This document shows, piece after piece, positions 55,789 through 63,865 of a DNA stretch of 64,000 bases. A model generated the notes under the pieces. That model did no database searches. It was not told the DNA's origin and saw only the letters and a program-made list of their open reading frames with translations. The stretch comes from 13-2-20CM-66-19 sp963824395 (lineage in GTDB: Bacteria > Pseudomonadota > Gammaproteobacteria > Steroidobacterales > Steroidobacteraceae). A program made the translations under genes and the position numbers. The stretch lies in assembly GCA_963824395.1 (NCBI GenBank), contig CAWGPF010000005.1:248001-312000 (forward strand). Reading direction: 5' to 3'. Within the stretch, counting starts at the first letter, position 1. Every line of letters begins with the position of its first letter.

Positions 55789-56306
55789 CAGGCCGCCTGG
55801 GCCTGGTGGCGGCTGCGGTAGCGGCTCACGACCTGCCAGCGCCAGATGGCTTCGAGCACGAGCCAGCCGAGGAGCCCGGCCACGATGCCGCACACCAGGC
55901 ACCCGAGCAGGAACGGCCGCCACACGGGCGCGAGACCGTACCGCAGCCAGTGGAGCGTGGGCACGAAGTGAAAGTGGTGCCGCGGCTCGTGCAGCAGCGC
56001 CATGCCGATGCGGTAGGCGAAGTAGTACAGCGGCATGATCGAGAAGGGATTGACGAAGAAGGTGGCGGCGCAGGCCACCGGGATGTTCAGGCGCAGCAGC
56101 ACGGCGAGCGTGCAGGCGAGCAGCATGTGGATGGGGAAGGGGATGAAGGAGATCGCAAGTCCCATGCCGAAGGCGTAGGTCACGCCGCGGCGGTGCAGCG
56201 TCCACAGCTGCGGGTCGGTCAGGCGCTCGCCGAACGGGCGCAGAAACCAGCGATCCCGCAAAGTCGCGGGGTTCGGGGTGATCTTTTGCAGGAACCGGCG
56301 CGGCAT
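55788..56306 (-). CDS. DUF2062 membrane protein
   Basis: 172 residues with about three membrane segments (45-75, 78-98, 130-152). The family features are FGMGLAISFIPFPIHMLLA and FFVNPFSIMPLYYFAYRIG. Members are small inner-membrane proteins of unknown role, often near Lol or exbB genes. It is convergent with lolD. Confidence 0.85.
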   Translation of the reverse strand: MPRRFLQKITPNPATLRDRWFLRPFGERLTDPQLWTLHRRGVTYAFGMGLAISFIPFPIHMLLACTLAVLLRLNIPVACAATFFVNPFSIMPLYYFAYRIGMALLHEPRHHFHFVPTLHWLRYGLAPVWRPFLLGCLVCGIVAGLLGWLVLEAIWRWQVVSRYRSRHQAQAA

Positions 56307-56437
56307 CGAGCGCAGGACTCTAGCAGAAGCGGGGTCCCGGGCGCGGTACCCGGGTCCGGAGCTGCGACGTACTTACCTTGAGCGTGCCCGTCCCTTATGT
56401 ATGATGCCCGCTTTACCGGTCCTTGGGGTCGCTACGG

Positions 56438-57076
56438 ATGTGGGAAATAGTGCGGGCCGGCGGCCCGCTGATGTGGCCGATCATCCTGTGCTCGATCATT
56501 GCCGCGGCGATCGTGCTCGAGCGGCTGTGGACGCTGCAGGACAAGCGTGTGCTGCCGCAGGAGCTGCCGCAGCGCGTCTGGCAGCTCGTCGAGACCAACC
56601 AGGTGAATGACAAGGTGATCGCGGCGCTGGAGCAGAACTCGCCCCTCGGGCGGCTGCTCGCGACCGGCCTTGCCAATCGCCACCGGCCGCGCGAGATCCT
56701 CATGGAGCGCCTCGAGGACACCGGCCGGCACGTCGTCTATGAGCTCGAGCGCTTCCTCAACACGCTCGGTACCATCGCCGGCATCTCACCGCTCCTCGGA
56801 CTGCTCGGCACCGTCACCGGCATCATCCGCGCCTTCCACGCCATCCAGGAAGGGGGCATGGGTGACCCGCGCGCGCTCTCCGGCGGCATCTCGGAGGCCC
56901 TCATCGCCACCGCCGCCGGCCTGTGCGTGGCGATTCCGGCGCTGATCGCGTACCGCTACCTGCGCGGGCGCGTCGAGGGCATCGTCATGGAAATGGAGAA
57001 GCACGCCATCCGCATGGCCGACGCCCTGGAAGCGGCACGGCTGCGCGAGCGCGCCGCGCCGGCGGCGGTCGCCTAG
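56438..57076 (+). CDS. exbB: MotA/TolQ/ExbB proton channel family protein
   Basis: 212 residues from ATG 56438, where homology starts (MWEIVRAGGPLMWPIILCS). Three membrane segments lie at about 10-30, 110-135 and 150-175, with TLGTIAGISPLLGLLGTVTGI and SEALIATAAGLCVAIPALIAY. With ExbD it converts proton flow to work. No tonB is adjacent, so the driven partner is not shown. It precedes msbA-lpxK as in many Gammaproteobacteria. Confidence 0.9.
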   Translation: MWEIVRAGGPLMWPIILCSIIAAAIVLERLWTLQDKRVLPQELPQRVWQLVETNQVNDKVIAALEQNSPLGRLLATGLANRHRPREILMERLEDTGRHVVYELERFLNTLGTIAGISPLLGLLGTVTGIIRAFHAIQEGGMGDPRALSGGISEALIATAAGLCVAIPALIAYRYLRGRVEGIVMEMEKHAIRMADALEAARLRERAAPAAVA

Positions 57077-57084
57077 CGCCTGCC

Positions 57085-57519
57085 ATGAACCTGAGGCCTG
57101 GCCGCCGCCCCGAGGAGCCGGAGATCAACGTGGTCTCCCTCATCGATGTGGTGCTGCTGCTCGTGGTGTTCTTCATCCTGTCGGCGAAGTTCACCGACGA
57201 GGGACGGCTGCGCGTGCACCTGCCGCACGCGAGCGATGTGCCCGAGGCGCGCCAGAGCGCCGAGCCCCTCGTGGTGAGCGTCACACAGGGGGGCACTTAT
57301 CTCGTCAACCAGCACGAGCTCATCAACTCAAGTCCGGAGACCCTGCGCGCCGCACTCCTGAAGGAAGCCGGCACCAACCGCAGCATGCGCATCACGCTGC
57401 GTGCCGACGCCCGTGCCACGCACCAGTCCGTCGTCACCGCCATGGACGTGCTCGGACGCCTCGGCTTCGCCGAGGTCAACATCGCCACGGTCAAGGATGA
57501 GCCGGCGGGCAAGCCTTGA
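57085..57519 (+). CDS. exbD: ExbD/TolR family biopolymer transport protein
   Basis: 144 residues from ATG 57085. The single membrane helix EINVVSLIDVVLLLVVFFIL contains the proton-path aspartate. The periplasmic domain ends with VTAMDVLGRLGFAEVNIATV. It is the stator partner of the upstream ExbB, 8 bases away. The msbA TTG overlaps its stop. Confidence 0.92.
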   Translation: MNLRPGRRPEEPEINVVSLIDVVLLLVVFFILSAKFTDEGRLRVHLPHASDVPEARQSAEPLVVSVTQGGTYLVNQHELINSSPETLRAALLKEAGTNRSMRITLRADARATHQSVVTAMDVLGRLGFAEVNIATVKDEPAGKP

Positions 57520-59327
57520 ACGACGCTGACCGGGCGCAGGCGGGCGCGCTCGCCCCGGCCGAGAGCGGCGGCTGGCGTGCCTACCGGCGCCTGCTCGGGT
57601 ATCTCGCTCCCTACCGCGGCCGCTTCGCGCTCGGCATGCTCGGCGGGGTGCTCTTCGGGGGCTCCATGGCGAGCCTGAGCCTGTTCATGAAGGGCTTTGG
57701 CGACGGCACGCTCGTGCAGCGTGACCCGCGCACCATCACCTGGGTGCCGCTCGCGCTCGTGGGCCTGTTCGTGGTGCGCGGCCTCGGGGATTTCATCCAG
57801 ACCTATTTCATGGGCTATGTGAGCCGGCGCATCGTCAATCAGCTGCGCCAGGACGTGTTCCGTCACGTGCTGTCGCTCCCTTTGGGCTACTTCGACCGCC
57901 ACTCCTCGGCGACGCTCTTGTCGCGCCTCACTTACAACAGCGAGCTAGTGGGGCAGGCGACCACCGACTCTGTCAACACCCTGGTGCGCAGCGCCCTCAC
58001 CATCATCGGCTCGATCGTGATCCTGCTGTGGCTGAACGTGCGCCTCACGCTCATCGCCCTCATCATGGGGCCGCTCGTGGCGTGGCTGGTGTCGATCATC
58101 AACCGCAAGTTCCGCCGCTACAGCCGCCGCATCCAGGACTCGATGGGCGGCGTGACGCGGGTCGCCAAGGAAGGCTTCGAGGCGCCGCGCCTCATCAAGG
58201 TCTACAACGCCGAAGACCACCTCGACCGCCAGTTCGACGCGGTCAACATCCACAACTTCCGCTCCAACATGAGGCTGATCCTGACGCGCGGGATCTCCAA
58301 CCCCGTGGTGCAGCTGGTGGCGGCGGTGGGCGGCGGCTTCGTGCTCTCGATCGCGATCGCCGATGCCGTGCACGGGCGCATGTCGATGGGGGATCTGCTC
58401 GGCTTCATCACCGGGCTCGTCGGCATCGCCCAGCCGCTGCGCGACCTGGTCGGCGTCGCAGGTCCGCTGCAGCAGGGGATCGCCGCCGGTCAGAGCCTGT
58501 TCGAACTCCTCGATGAGCCGACCGAGCCCCAGGGGGGCACGTTCGTGAGCCCCCGGGTGCGCGGCGCGGTGCAGTTCGATCACGTCTGCTTCACCTACCC
58601 CGGACACGCCGCGCCCGCCGCAGCGGCGGCCGGCGCGCTGCGCGAGCGGCCCGCGGCGCTCTCGGACATCAGCCTCGAGGTGCGCTCGGGCGAGAGCCTC
58701 GCCATCGTCGGGCGCTCCGGGAGCGGCAAGTCGACCCTGGTCAATCTCCTGCCGCGCTTCTACGACGTCATCGCAGGTCAGGTGCGCATCGACGGCCACG
58801 ACGTGCGCGAGTTTCAGCTGAAGAACCTGCGCGAGCAGATCGCCGTGGTGAGCCAGGAGATCGTGCTGTTCGATGACAGCATCCGCAACAACATCGCCTT
58901 CGGGCGCGCCGTGCCGGATGAGGAAGTCGAGCGCGCGGCGAAAGCCGCGCACATCCTGGAGTTCGTGCGCAGCCAGCCGCAGGGGCTCGACACCCTGGTC
59001 GGCGACCGGGGCATGCTGCTCTCGGGCGGCCAGCGCCAGCGCATCGCGATCGCGCGCGCACTGTTGAAGGATGCGCCGATCCTGATCCTGGACGAGGCGA
59101 CCTCGGCACTCGACACCGAGGCCGAGCGTCACATCCAGGCAGCTCTCGCCCAGCTGGTGCGCAACCGCACCACGTTCATCATCGCCCATCGCCTCTCGAC
59201 CGTGGAGCAGGCCGACCGCATCCTGGTGCTCGATGCCGGCCGCATCGCCGAGATGGGCACGCACCAGGAACTGCTTTCGCACGGCGGCCTGTACGCGCAG
59301 CTGCACCGCCTGCAGTTTTCCGACTAG
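57516..59327 (+). CDS. msbA: Lipid A export ATP-binding/permease protein
   Basis: 603 residues from TTG 57516. The ABC exporter membrane domain has six helices in about residues 20-330. The ATPase domain carries GRSGSGKSTLVNLLPRFYD, MLLSGGQRQRIAIARALL and ILILDEATSALDTE. It flips lipid A core to the outer leaflet of the inner membrane. Coupling with lpxK downstream is the classic arrangement. An alanine-rich insert (about 366-378) precedes the nucleotide-binding core. Confidence 0.95.
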   Translation: MNDADRAQAGALAPAESGGWRAYRRLLGYLAPYRGRFALGMLGGVLFGGSMASLSLFMKGFGDGTLVQRDPRTITWVPLALVGLFVVRGLGDFIQTYFMGYVSRRIVNQLRQDVFRHVLSLPLGYFDRHSSATLLSRLTYNSELVGQATTDSVNTLVRSALTIIGSIVILLWLNVRLTLIALIMGPLVAWLVSIINRKFRRYSRRIQDSMGGVTRVAKEGFEAPRLIKVYNAEDHLDRQFDAVNIHNFRSNMRLILTRGISNPVVQLVAAVGGGFVLSIAIADAVHGRMSMGDLLGFITGLVGIAQPLRDLVGVAGPLQQGIAAGQSLFELLDEPTEPQGGTFVSPRVRGAVQFDHVCFTYPGHAAPAAAAAGALRERPAALSDISLEVRSGESLAIVGRSGSGKSTLVNLLPRFYDVIAGQVRIDGHDVREFQLKNLREQIAVVSQEIVLFDDSIRNNIAFGRAVPDEEVERAAKAAHILEFVRSQPQGLDTLVGDRGMLLSGGQRQRIAIARALLKDAPILILDEATSALDTEAERHIQAALAQLVRNRTTFIIAHRLSTVEQADRILVLDAGRIAEMGTHQELLSHGGLYAQLHRLQFSD

Positions 59328-59346
59328 GCACGCGGCCCTCGTACCG

Positions 59347-60354
59347 ATGCCCGCACGGCTGCCCGAGCGCTGGTATGGACCCCCGAGCGGCCCCTCGCTG
59401 CTGGAGCCGTTAGGCTGGCTGTACGGAGCGCTCATGCGGCTGCGACGGCGTGCCTATCGGTCAGGATTTTTCCGCAGCGCGCGTGTTGCCTGCCCGGTCA
59501 TCGTCATCGGCAACCTCACCGTCGGGGGCACCGGCAAGACACCCCTTACTCTGTGGCTCGCCCAGGCACTGCGGGCGCGCGGCCTTCAGGTCGGGATCCT
59601 CTCGCGCGGCTACGGGCGCCGGGGCGGGCAGGTGCGCGTGGTGACGGGTGACTCGGCCTGGAGCGAGGTCGGCGATGAGCCGCTCCTGCTCGCCCGCCGC
59701 AGCGGCTGCCCGACGGTGGTGGCCGCCGACCGTGTGGCCGGGGCGCGCCGGCTGATCGAGCTCGGGGCACGAGTTATCCTGTGCGATGACGGGCTGCAGC
59801 ACCTGAGGCTCGCCCGTGACTGCGAGATTCTCGTCATCGACGGCGCGCGTGGCTTTGGCAACGGGCGGCTGCTGCCGGCCGGCCCGCTGCGCGAGCCGGA
59901 AGCAGCGGCGCTCGCGCGCGTCGATCTGAAGGTCGTCAACGGCGCCCCCGAGCACGCCTCCCTGGCAGGCGCGGGCGCGCTCCTGAGGATGGACCTGATC
60001 CCCGGAGCCGCGTACGCGCTCGTGGCGGGGCAGGGCAGCCGGCCGCTCGCCGACTTTGGGGCCACCCCTGTGCACGCGGTCGCCGGCATCGGCAACCCGG
60101 CACGCTTCTTCCGCGAACTGCGCGACCAGGAGCTCAACCTCATCGAACATGTCTTTTCCGACCATCACCCGCTGAGCGCTGCGGACCTGGCGTTCGGTGA
60201 TGACCTGCCGGTGCTCATGACGGAGAAGGATGCCGTAAAATGCCAGGGGTTCGCGGACGCGCGCCTCTGGTACGTGCCCGTGGAGGCCCGCTTCAATGAA
60301 GCGGATGGACGCGCGCTCCTTGGGTGCGTGTGCGGGAAGTTAGGCGGCCCTTAG
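59347..60354 (+). CDS. lpxK: Tetraacyldisaccharide 4'-kinase
   Basis: 335 residues from ATG 59347. The P-loop is GNLTVGGTGKTPLTLWLAQ, followed by LSRGYGR, DEPLLLARR and CDDGLQHLRLARDCEI. It phosphorylates the lipid A precursor at the 4' position. It is 19 bases after msbA and followed by the Trm112-like gene and kdsB. Confidence 0.95.
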   Translation: MPARLPERWYGPPSGPSLLEPLGWLYGALMRLRRRAYRSGFFRSARVACPVIVIGNLTVGGTGKTPLTLWLAQALRARGLQVGILSRGYGRRGGQVRVVTGDSAWSEVGDEPLLLARRSGCPTVVAADRVAGARRLIELGARVILCDDGLQHLRLARDCEILVIDGARGFGNGRLLPAGPLREPEAAALARVDLKVVNGAPEHASLAGAGALLRMDLIPGAAYALVAGQGSRPLADFGATPVHAVAGIGNPARFFRELRDQELNLIEHVFSDHHPLSAADLAFGDDLPVLMTEKDAVKCQGFADARLWYVPVEARFNEADGRALLGCVCGKLGGP

Positions 60355-60373
60355 GTCGCCGGGAGCTAGCGAG

Positions 60374-60562
60374 ATGGATGCCCGGTTGCTCGAGATTCTG
60401 GCCTGCCCGGTCTGCAAAGGAACGCTGCGCTATCAGCGCGAGGCGCAGGTGCTCGTGTGCCGCATGGATCGCCTCGCCTACCCGATCCGCGATGCGGTGC
60501 CGGTGATGCTCGAGGAAGAGGCCCGCCAGCTCGCCGCCGACGATCCGCTGCTGGATCGCTGA
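60374..60562 (+). CDS. Trm112 family protein (YcaR-like)
   Basis: 62 residues, typical of this small family. LLEILACPVCKGTLRY has the first CxxC; the second cysteine pair is degenerate (LVCRMDRLAYPIRD). Homologues in eukaryotes activate methyltransferases; the bacterial role in the lpxK-kdsB group is not defined. It overlaps no gene; kdsB starts 17 bases later. Confidence 0.9.
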   Translation: MDARLLEILACPVCKGTLRYQREAQVLVCRMDRLAYPIRDAVPVMLEEEARQLAADDPLLDR

Positions 60563-60579
60563 GAGTTCGCATTAAGCGC

Positions 60580-61350
60580 GTGTTCCGGGTCGTCATACCA
60601 GCGCGCTACGGCTCCTCGCGACTGCCCGGCAAGGCACTGCGCGAAATCGCCGGCAAGCCGATGGTGCAGTGGGTGTACGAGCGCGCCCGTGCCTCGGGCG
60701 CCGCCGAGGTGCTCATCGCCACCGACGATGATCTCATCATCAGCGCCGCGCACTCCTTCGGCGCGCCCGCCGTGCTCACCGCGCGCGTGCACGCCTCCGG
60801 CACGGACCGCATCGCCGAGGTCGCGCGCGAGCACGGCTGGGGGGCGGAGGCGATCATCGTCAACGTACAGGGGGATGAGCCCCTGATCCCGGTGGCACTC
60901 ATCCGCCAGGTCGGGGCGCTGCTTGAGAGCCACGCGCAGGCGGACATTGGCACGCTCGCAACGCCGATCGAGTCCCTCGATGAGTTCCTCGATCCCAACG
61001 CCGTCAAGGTCGTCACGGACCTGAGCGGTCGCGCCCTCTACTTCAGCCGCGCTCCCATTCCCTGGAACCGCGATGGCGCGGCGGGGGCCGGCAGCCAGCG
61101 CGATTTTTCCGGCGCGCGCCGCCACATCGGCATCTATGCGTATCGGGTGAGGGCCCTGCAGCGCCTGGCGCAGCTGCCGGTCAGCGCACTTGAGGGCCGC
61201 GAGAAGCTCGAGCAGCTGCGCGCGCTCGAGCACGGCCTTGGCATTCAGGTGGGCGAGGCACTCGAGCGCCCCGGTCCCGACGTCAACACGCTCGCGGACC
61301 TGGAGCGCGTCGCGGCCCTCATGAGTCGCGGCACCCCTGAAACGCGGTAG
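60580..61350 (+). CDS. kdsB: 3-deoxy-manno-octulosonate cytidylyltransferase
   Basis: 256 residues from GTG 60580, where the family start FRVVIPARYGSSRLPGK begins. IATDDDLIISAAHSFG, NVQGDEPLIP and YFSRAPIPWNRD are further signatures. It activates Kdo as CMP-Kdo for lipopolysaccharide assembly, complementing kdsA at 8.6 kb. In related genomes a tyrosine phosphatase and murB come next; here accessory genes intervene. Confidence 0.95.
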   Translation: MFRVVIPARYGSSRLPGKALREIAGKPMVQWVYERARASGAAEVLIATDDDLIISAAHSFGAPAVLTARVHASGTDRIAEVAREHGWGAEAIIVNVQGDEPLIPVALIRQVGALLESHAQADIGTLATPIESLDEFLDPNAVKVVTDLSGRALYFSRAPIPWNRDGAAGAGSQRDFSGARRHIGIYAYRVRALQRLAQLPVSALEGREKLEQLRALEHGLGIQVGEALERPGPDVNTLADLERVAALMSRGTPETR

Positions 61351-61466
61351 AATCTTCCCCCCGGCGCGCGCGCTGAGCGGCGTTCCCCGGACACAATTAC
61401 TGACAACTTTTCCGCGCGGGCAGCGGTTGCGCCGCGGTCCTTGCGCCCCGATCAAGGCCTCTTCAG

Positions 61467-61495
61467 GAACTCGGGTGCCCGCGGCGGCGTCAAAT
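61467..61495 (+). promoter_or_regulatory. Possible sigma-E-type promoter before the lipoprotein gene
   Basis: GAACTC (61467-61472), 17 bases, then TCAAAT (61490-61495). It resembles the RpoE/AlgU pattern with one mismatch in each box. It lies about 100 bases before the lipoprotein start in a 243-base gap that holds nothing else recognizable. Confidence 0.35.
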
Positions 61496-61593
61496 TGGCA
61501 GCAGGCGCGTGGACTTGGCGCTGTCAACGCAGCCGCCCGGCGATCGTTTCCACGCCCTGGAGTCGGCCTTCAACAGCAGGAATGCTTTCGAAT

Positions 61594-62166
61594 ATGAACC
61601 GCAGCCAAACGATTCTCCGCGCCTCCCTCACCGCCGCGGTCCTGGGCGGTGCGCTGTTACTCAGCGCCTGCATTACCGAGCCCGCGCCGCGACCCGTGGC
61701 CCCGCCACCGGCGGCCGTGCCGCCGCCGGCGCCGCCGCCGAGCGAGGTGTACGCCTACCCGCAGCGCGGCCAGACGCCTCAGCAGCAGGATCGCGACCGC
61801 TACGAATGCAGCACCTGGGCAACCCAGCAGACCGGCTTTGACCCGAGCGCCCCGGGCGTGCCCCCGCACGAGCGGGTCGCGGTAGTCCCGGGACCCGCAC
61901 CCACCGGTGCCGGCACTGCCATCGGTGCCGTGACCGGCGCCATCCTCGGCGCGGCCATCGCCCGGCCCTGGCAGGCCGCCCCCGCGGCGCTCGCGGGCGC
62001 GGTAGTCGGCGGTGCCATCGGCAATGCGGCCGAGCAGTCGAACGCGCAGCCGCGCACGGTTGTCGTTCAGGACCGCCGCGCACAGGCCGCGCAGCTGCAG
62101 CAGGCGGCCGACTACAAGCGGGCGATCGCGGCGTGCCTGGACGCGCGCGGCTACACGGTGCGCTAA
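61594..62166 (+). CDS. Outer-membrane lipoprotein with glycine-zipper segment
   Basis: 190 residues from ATG 61594, with AGGAAT 9-14 bases upstream. The lipobox is LLSAC (22-26), cutting before Cys26; +2 is Ile, so outer-membrane sorting is likely. A proline-rich linker (30-50) leads to module A (about 55-91: YPQRGQ, C72, WATQQTGFDP, GVPP). A glycine zipper (about 105-144) follows, then module B (174-190: YKRAIAACLDARGYTVR). Modules A and B recur in the next gene. Function unknown. Confidence 0.8.
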   Translation: MNRSQTILRASLTAAVLGGALLLSACITEPAPRPVAPPPAAVPPPAPPPSEVYAYPQRGQTPQQQDRDRYECSTWATQQTGFDPSAPGVPPHERVAVVPGPAPTGAGTAIGAVTGAILGAAIARPWQAAPAALAGAVVGGAIGNAAEQSNAQPRTVVVQDRRAQAAQLQQAADYKRAIAACLDARGYTVR

Positions 62167-62168
62167 CC

Positions 62169-62894
62169 ATGAAACACGCGGTCATGACTTTCGTATCGCG
62201 CGCGAGCGTCGTTGCACTCCTCGGGCTGCTCGCCGCGGGCGCTCAGGCCCAGACCCCGGAGCACGCTCACTCCGGCGGCCCGGGTGGCCCCCCGCCGCAC
62301 GGCGGCAGCGAGCACTACGATGCGCGCTACAGCCACAACTACTCCTACCCGGCGCATGGCGCCTACGTCACGACACTGCCGCACTCACCGGTCGTGATCA
62401 CGCGGCCGGGCGGCAACTACTACTACGCGGGCGGGGTCTGGTACCGCCCCTACGGCGGCAGCTACGTCGTGGTGACCGCCCCCATCGGAGTGTTCGTGCC
62501 GGTGCTGCCGGCGTACTACACGACGCTGTGGGTCGGTGGCATCCCCTACTACTACGCCAACGACACCTACTACACCTGGAGCGGCGACCAGAGCGGCTAC
62601 CAGGTCGTGGATCCGCCGAACCAGCCTAACTTCGTGGCAGCCCCGCCCGGCGCGACCCCGCCGGTGGCGCCGATGCCGAGCGATGACCTGTACGTCTACC
62701 CGCAGGCCGGCCAGTCGGCCGACCTGCAGGCGAGCGACAAGTACGCCTGCCACAAGTGGGCGCAGTCGCAGTCGGGCTTCGATCCGACCCAGGCCAGCGG
62801 CGGCGTGCCGCCGGAGCAGGCCGGCAACGCCCGCGACAGCTACCAGCGCGCCATGAGCGCGTGTCTGGAAGGCCGCGGCTACAGCGTGCGCTGA
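62169..62894 (+). CDS. Exported DUF6515-like Tyr/Gly/Pro-rich protein
   Basis: 241 residues from ATG 62169, 2 bases after the lipoprotein gene. A signal peptide (about 1-28, AGAQAQT) precedes a His/Gly/Pro-rich stretch and a Tyr-rich domain (about 80-140: GGVWYRPYGGSYVVVTAP, PYYYANDTYYTW), as in DUF6515-type proteins. The C-terminus repeats modules A (175-215: YPQAGQ, C194, WAQSQSGFDP, GVPP) and B (225-241: YQRAMSACLEGRGYSVR) of the upstream lipoprotein. Probably periplasmic or outer-membrane associated. Confidence 0.78.
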   Translation: MKHAVMTFVSRASVVALLGLLAAGAQAQTPEHAHSGGPGGPPPHGGSEHYDARYSHNYSYPAHGAYVTTLPHSPVVITRPGGNYYYAGGVWYRPYGGSYVVVTAPIGVFVPVLPAYYTTLWVGGIPYYYANDTYYTWSGDQSGYQVVDPPNQPNFVAAPPGATPPVAPMPSDDLYVYPQAGQSADLQASDKYACHKWAQSQSGFDPTQASGGVPPEQAGNARDSYQRAMSACLEGRGYSVR

Positions 62895-62910
62895 GCGCGG
62901 CGCGCGGGCG

Positions 62911-63534
62911 TTAGGTCGCCTTGACCGACGGCGCGCCCTCCGCACCCTTGTAGCCGGGCAGGTGGGCCGCATCGGGGGACACGGCGAGCTTCACTGCCGT
63001 ATCGACACTGGCATGAAATTCCGGTCGGGTGTCGCCCACCGGCACGCGTGGCCGGAAGAAATCCGCCCAGAGAAACTCTGCGAACGCGGTCGGGGTCTTC
63101 TCGTAAGCGCCGGCGTTGCGCACGTAGCCTGCAAGCGAGCGGTAGGGATCATCGATCAGCTTCTCCAGGTGCTCCGGGATGTCCTGGAAGGTGCGCACCT
63201 TTCCCGTCGCATCGATCGGGTGCACCCACTGCGCCTGCTGCATCTTCGGCCAGAAGTCTGCGATCGCGAGCTTCGAGAAATCCTCCTCGACGAGAAAGAA
63301 GCCCGTATCGATACCAGCTTCCGAGGCGGCGCGCCCGAGATGGTGGTGGTCGGTGATGTACAGATGTCCGTCCGGTCCCCACACCGCCGGGATCGGGTGG
63401 GCCTGCATGAAGTCCTGCTGCTCGCGGTGCTTCAGCGCCAGCAGCTTCTCACGCTTGTCGTGCACCTCGATCATACCGACGGTGATCTGCGTGGGCCGCA
63501 GGCGGTGGATCTCGACTTCGTGCAGCTTGGCCAT
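62911..63534 (-). CDS. ParB-like nuclease superfamily protein (ParBc_2-like)
   Basis: 207 residues from ATG 63534, with GGGAG about 7 bases upstream; a longer frame runs into the inverted repeat. Signatures are LRPTQITVGMIEVHDKREKL, VWGPDGHLYITDHHHLGRA and FFLVEEDFSKL. These match the putative ParB-like nuclease family PF08857, which is unrelated in role to chromosome-partitioning ParB as far as known. No signal peptide. The MITE-like element ends 11 bases before the start codon. Confidence 0.8.
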   Translation of the reverse strand: MAKLHEVEIHRLRPTQITVGMIEVHDKREKLLALKHREQQDFMQAHPIPAVWGPDGHLYITDHHHLGRAASEAGIDTGFFLVEEDFSKLAIADFWPKMQQAQWVHPIDATGKVRTFQDIPEHLEKLIDDPYRSLAGYVRNAGAYEKTPTAFAEFLWADFFRPRVPVGDTRPEFHASVDTAVKLAVSPDAAHLPGYKGAEGAPSVKAT

Positions 63535-63544
63535 GATCCGCTCC

Positions 63545-63694
63545 CTAGCAGCTTGATGCAAAAACACTTCCGAGCAACGTGTTTTGCGTTCAAGCGAAAA
63601 TCGTCGGGCAATGAAATCAAGGACTTCAATGAGTGACTCACTCTAGATCTGCCTAACGTTAGCGGCTTCAAAACGTTTTGCATCAAGCTGCTAG
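63545..63694. mobile_element. MITE-like element with 19-bp perfect inverted ends
   Basis: 63545-63563 (CTAGCAGCTTGATGCAAAA) is the exact reverse complement of 63676-63694. If the outer CTAG is a 4-base target duplication, the terminal repeats are 15 bp. The 150-bp unit is clearly AT-richer than its surroundings and has no coding frame. Inside are the palindromes GAGTGACTCACTC (63631-63643) and CTAACGTTAG (63653-63662). CTAG-type duplications are known for some IS5-family elements, so a non-autonomous derivative is inferred. Confidence 0.5.
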
Positions 63695-63865
63695 AGGCTG
63701 CCCTGCTGCGCCTAAGTTTACCGCTCGTGGCGGGTGCCAATCACGGCACGCTGCGGCGCCGCCGCGGAGGCTGGTCGCAGCTGCTACCTTTAGGCACACT
63801 TCCCGCTGCACCCGTCCTGCCGACACTGACAAACGGGCGCCTCATCCGCTGCCGGGGAATCTCGC
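63695..63865. other. Intergenic stretch before the tyrosine phosphatase gene
   Basis: Together with the MITE-like element this makes a gene-free gap of about 330 bases. In these 171 bases no reading frame, clear promoter or repeat was recognized. Confidence 0.5.

Noticed and set aside
63651..63665. GCCTAACGTTAGC as an integron attC or att site
   Set aside because: GCCTAAC fits an attC end box, but no matching partner box, spacer structure, integrase or cassette array is present. The palindrome is explained as part of the MITE-like element.
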